DNA from: a virus | Direction: 5' to 3' (one strand) | Virus record (IMG/VR): IMGVR_UViG_3300046617_000092 | Coordinates: 1 to 28,860 of that record | DNA: 28,860 nucleotides | Shown here: one piece after another, positions 5,342 to 13,025 of the stretch | Layout of the letters: each line of letters starts with the position of its first letter | Position numbering within the stretch: position 1 is the first letter of the stretch | The notes under the pieces: model-generated | Told to the model about the DNA's origin: nothing | The model's database searches: none | The model's input: the letters and a program-made list of their open reading frames with translations, nothing else | Made by a program: the position numbers and the translations under genes

Positions 5342-5369
5342 GGCGCGGCGTAGATCCGCGCGCCGCGCC
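5342..5369. terminator. Hairpin between convergent operons
   Basis: GGCGCGGCG (5342-5350) pairs perfectly with CGCCGCGCC (5361-5369) across a 10-nt loop. It lies after the plus-strand genes and downstream of the last well-supported minus-strand late gene. On the minus strand it is followed by a fairly T-rich stretch (GGTTTATTTCTTT); on the plus strand the T-tract is poor. It could serve as a bidirectional terminator, with the minus direction better supported. Confidence 0.55.
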
Positions 5370-5429
5370 TTCCTGCCACAGATCCCGTCTATCCCCACCA
5401 GGTCCTCGTCGTCCCAGAATTCCAGCATT

Positions 5430-5615
5430 TCACGCCTCGACTTTCGGCTTCGGCGAGCGGAACGACACGAAGGTCTTTCCAGCCAGCGCCATCCACCTGT
5501 AAAGCCAGCCAGGCACAGCGCGCAGATTCGCCGGCGGCTCGTCGGGCATGGTGACGATGAAGGCCAAGGCCAGCAGACCCAGTACCGCCCCATGGTCGGA
5601 CAAGAAGTGCAGCAT
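5430..5615 (-). CDS. Small single-helix membrane protein (holin-like candidate)
   Basis: This 61-residue protein has a short soluble start, one hydrophobic segment at about residues 8-23 (HGAVLGLLALAFIVTM), a Pro/Glu turn (PDEPPAN), a second weakly hydrophobic Trp-containing segment (VPGWLYRWMALAGKTF) and a basic end. It is the last well-supported gene of the late operon, 2 nt after an exported protein. Size, position and topology would suit a small holin or antiholin, but no lysis partner was found nearby, so this is inference from context. Confidence 0.5.
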   Translation of the reverse strand: MLHFLSDHGAVLGLLALAFIVTMPDEPPANLRAVPGWLYRWMALAGKTFVSFRSPKPKVEA

Positions 5616-5617
5616 GG

Positions 5618-5956
5618 TTATCTCAGTTTGGAATTACGCAGCGCGATCGCGCCGTACACTCCCGCCATGCCGCAGTTGGCAATCGCCGGGATGGCGCGTG
5701 AACGATGGCGGGTTGCCAGCCAGCCGATCCCTGCCGATGCGCCCACAATGGCGGATTTGATGGCGATGCCGCGCGCGCCGAACGTTCCGCCTGGAGAGCG
5801 CAGCGCCGGATTCGATTCGCCCTTGCCCAGCGACGTGGCTGCATCTGCTATGGAGGCGGCCGCCACGGCTGCGACGGAGGCGCGGTAGGCCTTCGTTGTC
5901 CAGCGGGACTCCGCGGAGAGGCTCAGGGCCATCAGGAGAGCCAGGAACAGGCGCAT
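5618..5956 (-). CDS. Exported or membrane-associated small protein
   Basis: This 112-residue protein has an N-terminal hydrophobic leader (MRLFLALLMALSLSAES) of Sec type and an Ala/Gly-rich body. A Gly/Pro turn region (ESNPALRSPGGTFGARG) is followed by hydrophobic stretches at about 64-80 and 92-106 that could enter the membrane. It follows the fibre-like exported gene by 9 nt and precedes the holin-like gene by 2 nt. No family was recognised with certainty. The run of exported and membrane proteins at the end of the late operon suggests action at the cell envelope late in infection. Confidence 0.55.
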   Translation of the reverse strand: MRLFLALLMALSLSAESRWTTKAYRASVAAVAAASIADAATSLGKGESNPALRSPGGTFGARGIAIKSAIVGASAGIGWLATRHRSRAIPAIANCGMAGVYGAIALRNSKLR

Positions 5957-5965
5957 GTTTCTTTT

Positions 5966-6916
5966 TTACAACTGCTGTACCGTCGCGCCCAGGAAAGTCA
6001 CTTCATTCGCGGTGCCGCTCGAGTTGTCGAGCCCTGAAAACACGACAGCAATGGGGGTCGTCGGATCGAGCGTCACGGGGTTGTCTGTGGCGGCTTGGTT
6101 GATGTAATTGTATATTGTCGCCATTTGATCGTTCCAATAAACCAGAAACGTGGTGGGCGTGAGCCGCACGACATCCAGAACCGCACGCGCCGGCACGTTC
6201 GCCTGTGTGTTGCCCCCGAAGCTGACTTGCTTCCCGCCAATCGCCAGATAGCGGTATTTTAGGTCCGCGCCGGCGTTCGCTTGATAGTAGATCGTGACCC
6301 GTACGGCTTTGCCGTTGGCGTTTAAAGTGTTGGCCGGAATCGAGTAAGCGAACAGCGTGTCCTGCGAACCCTGCACGTTGCTGTTCCCCGGAGCCGTGAG
6401 GGTGGCTATGGAAACCGTCGCGCCGGTTCCCGTTCCGCCCGTGGTGGCCAGTCCGCTCGCGACAGAATGCCCGAACCCGCCGTATTGCAGGGCCGAAGTT
6501 TGAATCACTCCCCCGGACACGGTGAGCACTTTGATCCTCGCACCCACGACGGTTCCGCCGTCGCTTCGGGTTTGCACCACAGAGAGCACGTCGTTGGCCG
6601 AGTAGCTCCCTCCTCCGGTTATGGTGTAGGTGGCGATGGCGCTCGATCCGACGTCGGAATAGAGCATCGTCGACGAGGCCGTGCCGGTGACGTTGCCGAT
6701 GACGTTGCCGGTGATCCCGCTAGCCGCCTGCCAGCATCCGTTCGCAGTCGAGTAGGTCAATAGCTGTGTGTTGGTGGGTGTGCCCGTGCAGATCTTGATG
6801 CCTTGCAGTTGGGTGGCGTTCGATATTTCAGAAGGTCCATCCGGGTAGTAAGGAGTCGGAAGTTGACCGAAGAGAGGCAGGCATAACAATGCCAGAAGAA
6901 TGCAAATGTTTTTCAT
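5966..6916 (-). CDS. Exported tail-fibre-like protein
   Basis: This 316-residue protein begins with a clear Sec signal peptide (MKNICILLALLCLPLFGQ; cleavage expected near FG-Q). The middle contains Gly-rich beta repeats of the kind found in phage fibre or neck proteins: GGGSYSANDVLSVV, then VSGGVIQTSALQYGGFG, then TTGGTGTGATVSI. The C-terminal half is a beta-rich domain. Two Cys lie near residues 43 and 61. The gene ends 9 nt before the next exported protein. Fibre-type repeats at the end of a virion operon would suit a receptor-binding or tailspike-like part, but an N-terminal export signal is unusual there, and secretion is an alternative. Confidence 0.65.
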   Translation of the reverse strand: MKNICILLALLCLPLFGQLPTPYYPDGPSEISNATQLQGIKICTGTPTNTQLLTYSTANGCWQAASGITGNVIGNVTGTASSTMLYSDVGSSAIATYTITGGGSYSANDVLSVVQTRSDGGTVVGARIKVLTVSGGVIQTSALQYGGFGHSVASGLATTGGTGTGATVSIATLTAPGNSNVQGSQDTLFAYSIPANTLNANGKAVRVTIYYQANAGADLKYRYLAIGGKQVSFGGNTQANVPARAVLDVVRLTPTTFLVYWNDQMATIYNYINQAATDNPVTLDPTTPIAVVFSGLDNSSGTANEVTFLGATVQQL

Positions 6917-6935
6917 GGGTGGGTCCTTTCACTGC

Positions 6936-9900
6936 TTACTTTTGCGGGAAAGCCGCATCGAAGGCCTCGTCCGGAGTGGGAGCGGCGCCGAATATCCCGT
7001 TCTTGCCTTCCGATGCGAAACGGGCGTCTTGCGCATAGGTGCGCATGGCCTGGGCCAGCTCCGTGGGCTTGGCCGATTGCAACTGCTTGGCGAGCGCCAC
7101 CACGCGCGGCGTGTACTCCTGCGCGCCCAGCAGGCCCACCTGGTTAACCGCGTCGTCGAGATTCGGCAACCCATGCGCCCTGGAGGCCTCCAGGAGATCG
7201 AGCGCTCCCTGCACCGTGGGAGTCAGAGTCCAGGCCGGATCGTTCTCCACTTTAGTCAGCGAGGGAGCGATGCGCGCCAGGCGGTTCCGGATCTCCGGGG
7301 GCGTGGTGTCCACCTGCATGGGATCGCGGAAGAAGCGCCCGAGCAGAGCCTGGTTAATGCGCGCCTTGCCCGCCGGCGTGAGATCGCCCTTCGCCGCATA
7401 GGCGGCCACTTCCTGCGAGTTGATGGCGCCATCCTGGATCATGCGCTGCAGCACCTCGACGCCGTCCTTGCTGGCCATCACATCCGCCAGCGTGGCCTGC
7501 GGGCCCCTGGCGTCCAGACTCCCGCCGATATAGTCCAGCGTGGACTGAGACACCCGACGCGAATCCGCCACCGCTCTCTCGGATGGCCGCAGCTCGGCGG
7601 TGGCGTCGTCGTTGAAATCGGTCACCGCGGTCTGTTTCGTTTTGCCGCCGGTGAATTCGGAGTCTGCAATCTCGCGCGTTAGGACCGGCTGCTTCATGCG
7701 GCCGACGTCTGCCGGATCGATGCCAAAGTGCGAGGCGTTCTGAGTCAGTAGATCGCGATAAGCCTGCATCCCCGCGGGATTGAGCGCAGCCACCCGTTGC
7801 AGGATCATGCCGCGGCCATTGCCGCCGATTGTATTACCCTGCTCGTCAACCGGAGGCGGTCCCTCGGTGGCGTCGGGGTTCGTATTGATCAGGCGCCGCG
7901 GGTCGAACTTGGCCGGCGTGGCGCCGTTGAAGACCTTGGCCTGGTTCTCGGGCTTGGTGTAATCCCGATCATTCACCAGGCCATAGTTCTCGTTGGGACC
8001 GAATGTCAGACCGTTGTGGGAAGTCTGGAGGTCGGCCAGCTCCCGGAGTTTGTAGTTGGCCTGGTATGTGCGGCCGGAATCGTTTGATACCGGGATGCTG
8101 GTCTGAGTGCCCGTCGTGGGGGAGGTCGCCGCCGACGGCGCAGGAGCCGCTGGCCCTTCAATCCCGATCGCGTCGTTAGACGCGGGCGATTGCCATGCAG
8201 CATTGGGCCGCATCCACGCCCGTGGGTTAGCCGCTTTGTCCAGGCCTGGAGGAATGTTTGGATTGGGTGGTCCTTGCAGGGGTGGCTGGTCGCCTGGAGG
8301 CATCGGTGCGCCCGATCCCCGGTAATCGTCCGCTGACTGCCCCATGCGTGCGCCTCCGGATGGGGGCGTGGATGGAGGCGAGCCACCAGGTGGGATCGGA
8401 GTAACGTCGTCGTCGCCTGCGATGCGCAGAATTTGGGACGCGCGCAGCGCCGCGGCGCCGGGGTTCTCTGGTTTCAATCCGCCTGTAAGCAGGCGCACGC
8501 CTGCGGGGGAGTAAAGCAGTTTAGCCACCGCTCGGCCCCCAAGAACGTACAAGCCCTCCCCTGCCAGGGCTGGCAGCCCGAGGTGAGGCGCGTATAAAGA
8601 CAGACCGATGGAACCGGCTATGCCGGTCGCTAGCGAGCTCGTCTGCGCCACCAGAGCCGTGCCGCTGGGGTTTGGGTTATCGGCCACCATCTTGGCGCCC
8701 AAGAAGAATTTGTCCAGTGAGGCGCGCAGCGCGGGGTTGGGATACAGCAGTTTTTTCGTCTCGCGGCCCAGATTGTCCCACTGGTTGGAAATGCTTTGCG
8801 AATGCGAGAAGCCACCCTCCTGGGTCGCGGTGTCGAATAATTTCTGGATGTAAGCCCGACCAACCTGCGGCAGCACATCGGGCGCCTGCCCCTGGATTTT
8901 ACGCAGGAAGTCGATGCCAGTGTCGTTCTTCCAAGTCAGTTGATTGAATGCCTGGACCGGCTCGTCGCGCAGTTTGTCCGCCAAGTCGGCCACATCCATT
9001 TTGGTTGCATGCGTGGCGCGGCCCTTTTGCAGGCTCGCAAGGTTATCGGGTCCCAGCTTCGCCACAGCCGCGTTGATCCCCTCCGTTAAATCCGGGATGA
9101 TGCCGGCCGCCATACCCTGCGAGGTGTTCCGTAAGTTCGGGTTGTCGACCCGCCCCATGGTTAGAAGGCCGCTGCGCCCCTGCTCCGCGGCTTGCGCCGG
9201 GATGAAATCCGGCCCCTTCAGAATGTTGCTGACCGCCTGATAGCCCGCGCTCGATGCGCGATCGCTGGCCGGCATCCACTGCAAACTGTCGTAGACCGGC
9301 TGCAATTGCTGCTTGATGCCGCGGACATCCACCGGGGCCTGGACGTTTGCCATCACCGGGACGCTCTCGGTCTTTCCGGTCGCCCTGCCGACGTTGTCGG
9401 TGATCGGCCGCTGCATCGTTTTCACCGGCACGCTAACCGTGTTGGCCGGATCGTCGGCGCCTTGCCACGCGCCGGAATAGGCCGCGTCTTCCTGGAGCTT
9501 GAGGCCCGCGATGTTGCTGTCGAGCTTCGCGCCCGCAGCCGCTCCTGCGGACTCGGGAGTCGCGGGAGTGGGGCTGGCCTGCGCCGCCAGACTGCCTGCA
9601 GTGCGCTGCAGCGCCCCTTCCGTAGTGCGTGCCGCGTCTGCCGCCACGCCGGCGCCCATGGGCGATGTAGCCGCCAGCTTTTGCACGCCCTGCACAAACT
9701 TGTTGCCGGTGAGCGTGCCGAGCGGGAGATTTGCGCCTTGATCTTGCAGGTAATCGACGGCCACCTGTTGCGTTGGATTTAGTGTGCTCTTGATCGTCGG
9801 CCGCGGGATGTTCCCCGCCATATCGCGCAGCGTAGCGCCGCCCTCAGGACTCCCTGGGCCTCCCGCGAAAACACCCATGGTGGTGGCATGCGCTATCGCC

Positions 9901-10742
9901 GTGGCGTTGTCTGCGCCATTCAGGCGTGCCTGCGCATAGGTCATGGCCGCCGCGCCCGCCAGACGCACGGGACGCGAAGCCGGACCCATCACAGTTAGTG
10001 CGCCGCCGGTTAACGCGCCTTCCGCCGCGGCCTTCAATGCATCTGGCCATCCCTTGTCGGATTCCTGGACGGCTCCCAGCGCTGCGAAACCAGCTACAGG
10101 GCCGCCCACGTCCGCGGCGATTGCAGCCGTTGGAAGGGACGCCACGCCCTGAGTCACTCCCCGGTATAACTGACTCGGCAGATCGGTGCGCCCTCCGGAG
10201 AGTCGCTGCGCCTGCTGTTCCTGCTGTGCCGACGCCCCGCGCGCCCAGTCCGCGATTTGCTTCAACGCGGCGACCTTATTTGTTCCCGTGACGGAAGCGA
10301 TGCCGTCGGCCGCTTTGTCGAGGAGATCGAAAACGTTGGCTGTCAGATGATCGGTTGCAGCCGATGCGCCTTCAAAGCCCGCTGCCACCTGGCGGGCGGG
10401 ATTAACCACGGCTTCATGCCAAAGATTCGACAGGAAGCCGGGTGTTTTCGGGGATTGGTTCTGCGCGTGGATCTGGTCGAAGATATCTCCACCCGAGGCG
10501 TCGATGCGGGGTCCTGGCAGCTTCGACACATCCACAGGCTGCTGTACGGCAGTCTGCGCTTTGGAGGCTAACGAATCTGTTTCAGGATCTCCGGTGACGC
10601 TGCCCCCATACCCGCTGCCGTCTCCCGCGCCGCTGCCGCTGATGCCGATCCTGGTCGGGCCAGTGCTAGAGAGTCCGGTGTCCGCGGGGCTTGGCTGGCT
10701 CTGCTGCGCGTGAATCTGGTCGAAGATATCTGCCATTTTCAA
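6936..10742 (-). CDS. Giant (1268 aa) virion/ejection-type protein with C-terminal ddrB-like ParB domain
   Basis: The N-terminus carries the motif DIFDQIHAQ twice (residues about 5-13 and 86-94) within a low-complexity Gly/Ser/Pro linker. Residues about 100-330 are Ala/Gly-rich with several hydrophobic stretches. A helical core follows, then a Pro-rich linker at roughly 760-880. The C-terminal part from about 885 matches the ddrB-like ParB nuclease type: 'YKLRELADLQTSH', 'GLVNDRDYTK', and the GNGR signature near residue 975. In phage P1 a related domain is in DarB/DdrB, which is injected with DNA and protects against restriction. Position after other ejection-protein candidates suggests this protein travels into the cell with the genome. 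It overlaps the 634-aa gene by 4 nt. Confidence 0.75.
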   Translation of the reverse strand: MKMADIFDQIHAQQSQPSPADTGLSSTGPTRIGISGSGAGDGSGYGGSVTGDPETDSLASKAQTAVQQPVDVSKLPGPRIDASGGDIFDQIHAQNQSPKTPGFLSNLWHEAVVNPARQVAAGFEGASAATDHLTANVFDLLDKAADGIASVTGTNKVAALKQIADWARGASAQQEQQAQRLSGGRTDLPSQLYRGVTQGVASLPTAAIAADVGGPVAGFAALGAVQESDKGWPDALKAAAEGALTGGALTVMGPASRPVRLAGAAAMTYAQARLNGADNATAIAHATTMGVFAGGPGSPEGGATLRDMAGNIPRPTIKSTLNPTQQVAVDYLQDQGANLPLGTLTGNKFVQGVQKLAATSPMGAGVAADAARTTEGALQRTAGSLAAQASPTPATPESAGAAAGAKLDSNIAGLKLQEDAAYSGAWQGADDPANTVSVPVKTMQRPITDNVGRATGKTESVPVMANVQAPVDVRGIKQQLQPVYDSLQWMPASDRASSAGYQAVSNILKGPDFIPAQAAEQGRSGLLTMGRVDNPNLRNTSQGMAAGIIPDLTEGINAAVAKLGPDNLASLQKGRATHATKMDVADLADKLRDEPVQAFNQLTWKNDTGIDFLRKIQGQAPDVLPQVGRAYIQKLFDTATQEGGFSHSQSISNQWDNLGRETKKLLYPNPALRASLDKFFLGAKMVADNPNPSGTALVAQTSSLATGIAGSIGLSLYAPHLGLPALAGEGLYVLGGRAVAKLLYSPAGVRLLTGGLKPENPGAAALRASQILRIAGDDDVTPIPPGGSPPSTPPSGGARMGQSADDYRGSGAPMPPGDQPPLQGPPNPNIPPGLDKAANPRAWMRPNAAWQSPASNDAIGIEGPAAPAPSAATSPTTGTQTSIPVSNDSGRTYQANYKLRELADLQTSHNGLTFGPNENYGLVNDRDYTKPENQAKVFNGATPAKFDPRRLINTNPDATEGPPPVDEQGNTIGGNGRGMILQRVAALNPAGMQAYRDLLTQNASHFGIDPADVGRMKQPVLTREIADSEFTGGKTKQTAVTDFNDDATAELRPSERAVADSRRVSQSTLDYIGGSLDARGPQATLADVMASKDGVEVLQRMIQDGAINSQEVAAYAAKGDLTPAGKARINQALLGRFFRDPMQVDTTPPEIRNRLARIAPSLTKVENDPAWTLTPTVQGALDLLEASRAHGLPNLDDAVNQVGLLGAQEYTPRVVALAKQLQSAKPTELAQAMRTYAQDARFASEGKNGIFGAAPTPDEAFDAAFPQK
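10461..10488. repeat. Direct repeat copy 2 (in-frame, DIFDQIHAQ)
   Basis: These 28 nt match 10704-10731 at 27 positions. The copies are 243 nt (81 codons) apart and in the same frame of the 1268-aa gene, and each encodes DIFDQIHAQ. Confidence 0.85.
10704..10731. repeat. Direct repeat copy 1 (in-frame, DIFDQIHAQ)
   Basis: These 28 nt lie at the very start of the 1268-aa gene and match 10461-10488 at 27 positions, in the same reading frame. Confidence 0.85.
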
Positions 10743-12643
10743 AACTTCCAGCCGCTCCGTTGAGCGAGGGCGCGAGCTTTCACTGGATCGTTGCCGGCGG
10801 CTTGGTAAAACTGCTGCGCCGTGGCTGGGTCGATGGTTTTACCGCCGCCGTTAGGCAATGTCGGACTCTGGCCACCAGGCGCCTGCCGATCCTGCACTGT
10901 TCCACCCTGCCCGATGCGCCGCTGGATATCCCCAATCTGCTCGTTGTAGGCTTGGTGCCGATTCGCCATGTCCTGCCGCAGAACCTGCGCCACATGGATC
11001 GTCTGCGCCATTGTGGCATTCGCCGGGTTGAAGGCCTCCACCTCGTGCCGCGCCGAGTCGGAGAGCGAGCCAGACAGCCCAGGATTGCTGGTCACCTTGG
11101 CTACCTCGTTCACCGCCACCTGGCGAGCCGCGTTGTAAGCCGCTACGTTGGCATCGCCGAATGCGTTCGATGCCAGACTGCGCAACGGCTGATTGAGCAG
11201 CGGGGATCCCGTGTCCATAACGCCGCGCGCTTGCGAGAGCAACAGGTCGAGGTTCTTGCCCGCCGTGTTTTCAAATGCGGTCACCGAGTCGCGCTGCTTG
11301 ACCAGGCCCGTGAGAGATGCCGTGTTGGCTTTGAATGCCGCCCCCTCGCTCGCGATATCCAGCGGACCCTTGGCCGCCGCGGCGTCGATCACCTGGCGCA
11401 TCGCGTAGGCGTTGCGCATCCCCATGGCCGGCATTTGCCCGGTCTTGCGGTAGGAATCCGAGAGCATGTCAATGGCGTCCGGAGTGAGTCCGGACTGCGC
11501 GTTCTTGGCCGCTTCGACGCCCGAGGCTACCGAGATTTTGACCGGCACGGTGGCCTTGGCTTGCGCCACTGAAGCCGTCGTTCTGCCGACTCGGTCCGAC
11601 GAATCGGTGAAGGCCTTGTTCACCGCCGCTGTGCCCAGCGGGATGGCCGCGTTAGCCTGTTGCTCCGCGGTCTGGCCTTCCTGGGTCACCATGGCCTTCA
11701 TGGCCGGATCGGAGTAGTTGTCCGGGTTGAACATCGCCACCGCCCGCGCGTGGATGGTTTGCGGGGTGATGCTGCTGGCGTTCTGGAATTCCAGATTCGC
11801 CATGCCATATTTGGGCTGCTCCGCGACGGGGACCTGCGAGCCGATGAACTGCTTGGACCCGACCGCCGTGGTGGGGAACGCGATATTGGGATGGTCTTGT
11901 TTGAGCTTGGCCACGGCGGCGGGATCGTCCACTACGCCGGTGGCGGGGTTCAGCGCCGTCTGGAATTCCTCGATGGCGCTCTTGCGGTCGAGGTCCGACG
12001 TTTGTGCCTGCGTCTTGGCTGTTTCGGCTTCTTTGGCGTTTTGGTCGTTTGCCACGGAGATCAGGCCCAGCGAACCGACGTGCGCTTTGAATGCGACCGG
12101 ATCGGCTGGCCAGGCGGCGATGACCGGGTAATTCTTCGGGCCGCCCTGCGCATAGAACTGCTGATTCGCAGCGTCCAGGCTCGGCTGATCGGTAACGCCT
12201 TTCACCGAGTTCTGGTAAAGATTGGTGTACGTCTCCTCGTTTTTGTTCTGCTCCGCGGTCTGCGCCAGCGAGGTCGTTTTCAAACCCTGGTAGAGTTTCA
12301 CCAGTTCCGCGGTGTGAGCCGGAAGCACGCCGGGGATAGACGGCAGCGTGCCATTCGCCGCGGCCTGGGAGAGAACCTGGCCCGCATTGTTGGCAGGGTC
12401 CGCAAGGAAAGCCATGGAGTTGCGCTGGCTCTGGAGCATCAACTGCTTGGACTGGTTGTCGGTGGCCAGGTCCTGCACCTGTTGCTGCGCGAGTTGTGTC
12501 TGCTGGCCCATCAACTGGCGTTGGGCCGCACCTGTGGCGAGTGAGTTCAGTTGCGTGCCGGTATCCGGCGCCTGCTGTTGGGGCGGGATGATCTGCGGGA
12601 GATTGCTGAAACTCGTTGGCGGGGCCATGGGTGACCAGGGCAT
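10739..12643 (-). CDS. 634-aa helical phage protein, ejection-protein candidate
   Basis: The protein opens with a Pro/Gln-rich tail (PPQQQAPDTG) and a long Gln-rich helix (residues about 35-75, QQTQLAQQQVQDL). A mostly helical body of Ala, Gln and Asn follows, with few Cys and no membrane helix. The end reads 'YQAAGNDPVKARALAQRSGW'. The composition and position, after the Ala/Gly-rich repeat protein and before the giant ParB-tailed protein, correspond to P22 gp7/gp20/gp16 ejection proteins, which cross the envelope to carry DNA in. No sequence family was recognised. It ends in an ATGA overlap with the 1268-aa gene. Confidence 0.65.
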   Translation of the reverse strand: MPWSPMAPPTSFSNLPQIIPPQQQAPDTGTQLNSLATGAAQRQLMGQQTQLAQQQVQDLATDNQSKQLMLQSQRNSMAFLADPANNAGQVLSQAAANGTLPSIPGVLPAHTAELVKLYQGLKTTSLAQTAEQNKNEETYTNLYQNSVKGVTDQPSLDAANQQFYAQGGPKNYPVIAAWPADPVAFKAHVGSLGLISVANDQNAKEAETAKTQAQTSDLDRKSAIEEFQTALNPATGVVDDPAAVAKLKQDHPNIAFPTTAVGSKQFIGSQVPVAEQPKYGMANLEFQNASSITPQTIHARAVAMFNPDNYSDPAMKAMVTQEGQTAEQQANAAIPLGTAAVNKAFTDSSDRVGRTTASVAQAKATVPVKISVASGVEAAKNAQSGLTPDAIDMLSDSYRKTGQMPAMGMRNAYAMRQVIDAAAAKGPLDIASEGAAFKANTASLTGLVKQRDSVTAFENTAGKNLDLLLSQARGVMDTGSPLLNQPLRSLASNAFGDANVAAYNAARQVAVNEVAKVTSNPGLSGSLSDSARHEVEAFNPANATMAQTIHVAQVLRQDMANRHQAYNEQIGDIQRRIGQGGTVQDRQAPGGQSPTLPNGGGKTIDPATAQQFYQAAGNDPVKARALAQRSGWKF

Positions 12644-12644
12644 G

Positions 12645-13025
12645 TTACTCTGCCTCCATTGCGCCGGTATCCGATGCCGAAGGACCTGCCGCGCCCGGCT
12701 GCGTGGGATATCCGAACTGCTTGCTTTGCGTGTCGTAGCTGGTTGCGCCTGGCGCGGAATTCCAGTTGACGTTCGCCCCTCCGGTGAAGAAATTGCCGAT
12801 GTTCTGCGCCATCGACATTACGTTGCCGCCGATGTTCTGGCCCATCTGTGCGAGCGTCATCGGCTGCTGCTGCTGTTGGGGCTGCTGCTGCATGCCTTGC
12901 GGCCCCATCGCCAGCGCGTTGGGCTGCTGCCGCTGCTGCTGCTGCTGGGGCGCGAACCAGCCGCCGCCCTGCTGCCCCTGGCCCTGGCCCTGCATCGGCG
13001 GGCCGACCATATTCCAGCCGCCCAT
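12645..13025 (-). CDS. Gln/Gly-rich low-complexity phage protein
   Basis: This is a 126-residue protein. The first half is nearly all Gln, Gly, Met and Pro, with several poly-Gln runs coded mostly by CAG. The middle has an amphipathic or weakly hydrophobic helix (GQNIGGNVMSMAQNIGNFF) and the end is polar. The start overlaps the previous stop by one base (TGATG at 13025) and the next gene follows after 1 nt. Low-complexity proteins of this type accompany ejection proteins in podoviruses. The poly-Gln DNA looks like a simple repeat but is fully coding. Confidence 0.55.
   Translation of the reverse strand: MGGWNMVGPPMQGQGQGQQGGGWFAPQQQQQRQQPNALAMGPQGMQQQPQQQQQPMTLAQMGQNIGGNVMSMAQNIGNFFTGGANVNWNSAPGATSYDTQSKQFGYPTQPGAAGPSASDTGAMEAE

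Noticed and set aside
5255-5428. Minus-strand 57-aa ORF starting MLEFWDDEDLVG, 1 nt after the 61-aa gene
   Set aside because: The start is plausible, but most of it overlaps the hairpin at 5342-5369 and the Lys-rich plus-strand ORF, and the second half is a low-complexity Ser/Arg shadow. It may be real only in its first 20 residues.
12870-13010. CTG/CTGCTG repeats that look like a simple repeat or CRISPR-like array
   Set aside because: They are the complement of CAG codons in the poly-Gln part of the 126-aa protein. There is no repeat-spacer structure.
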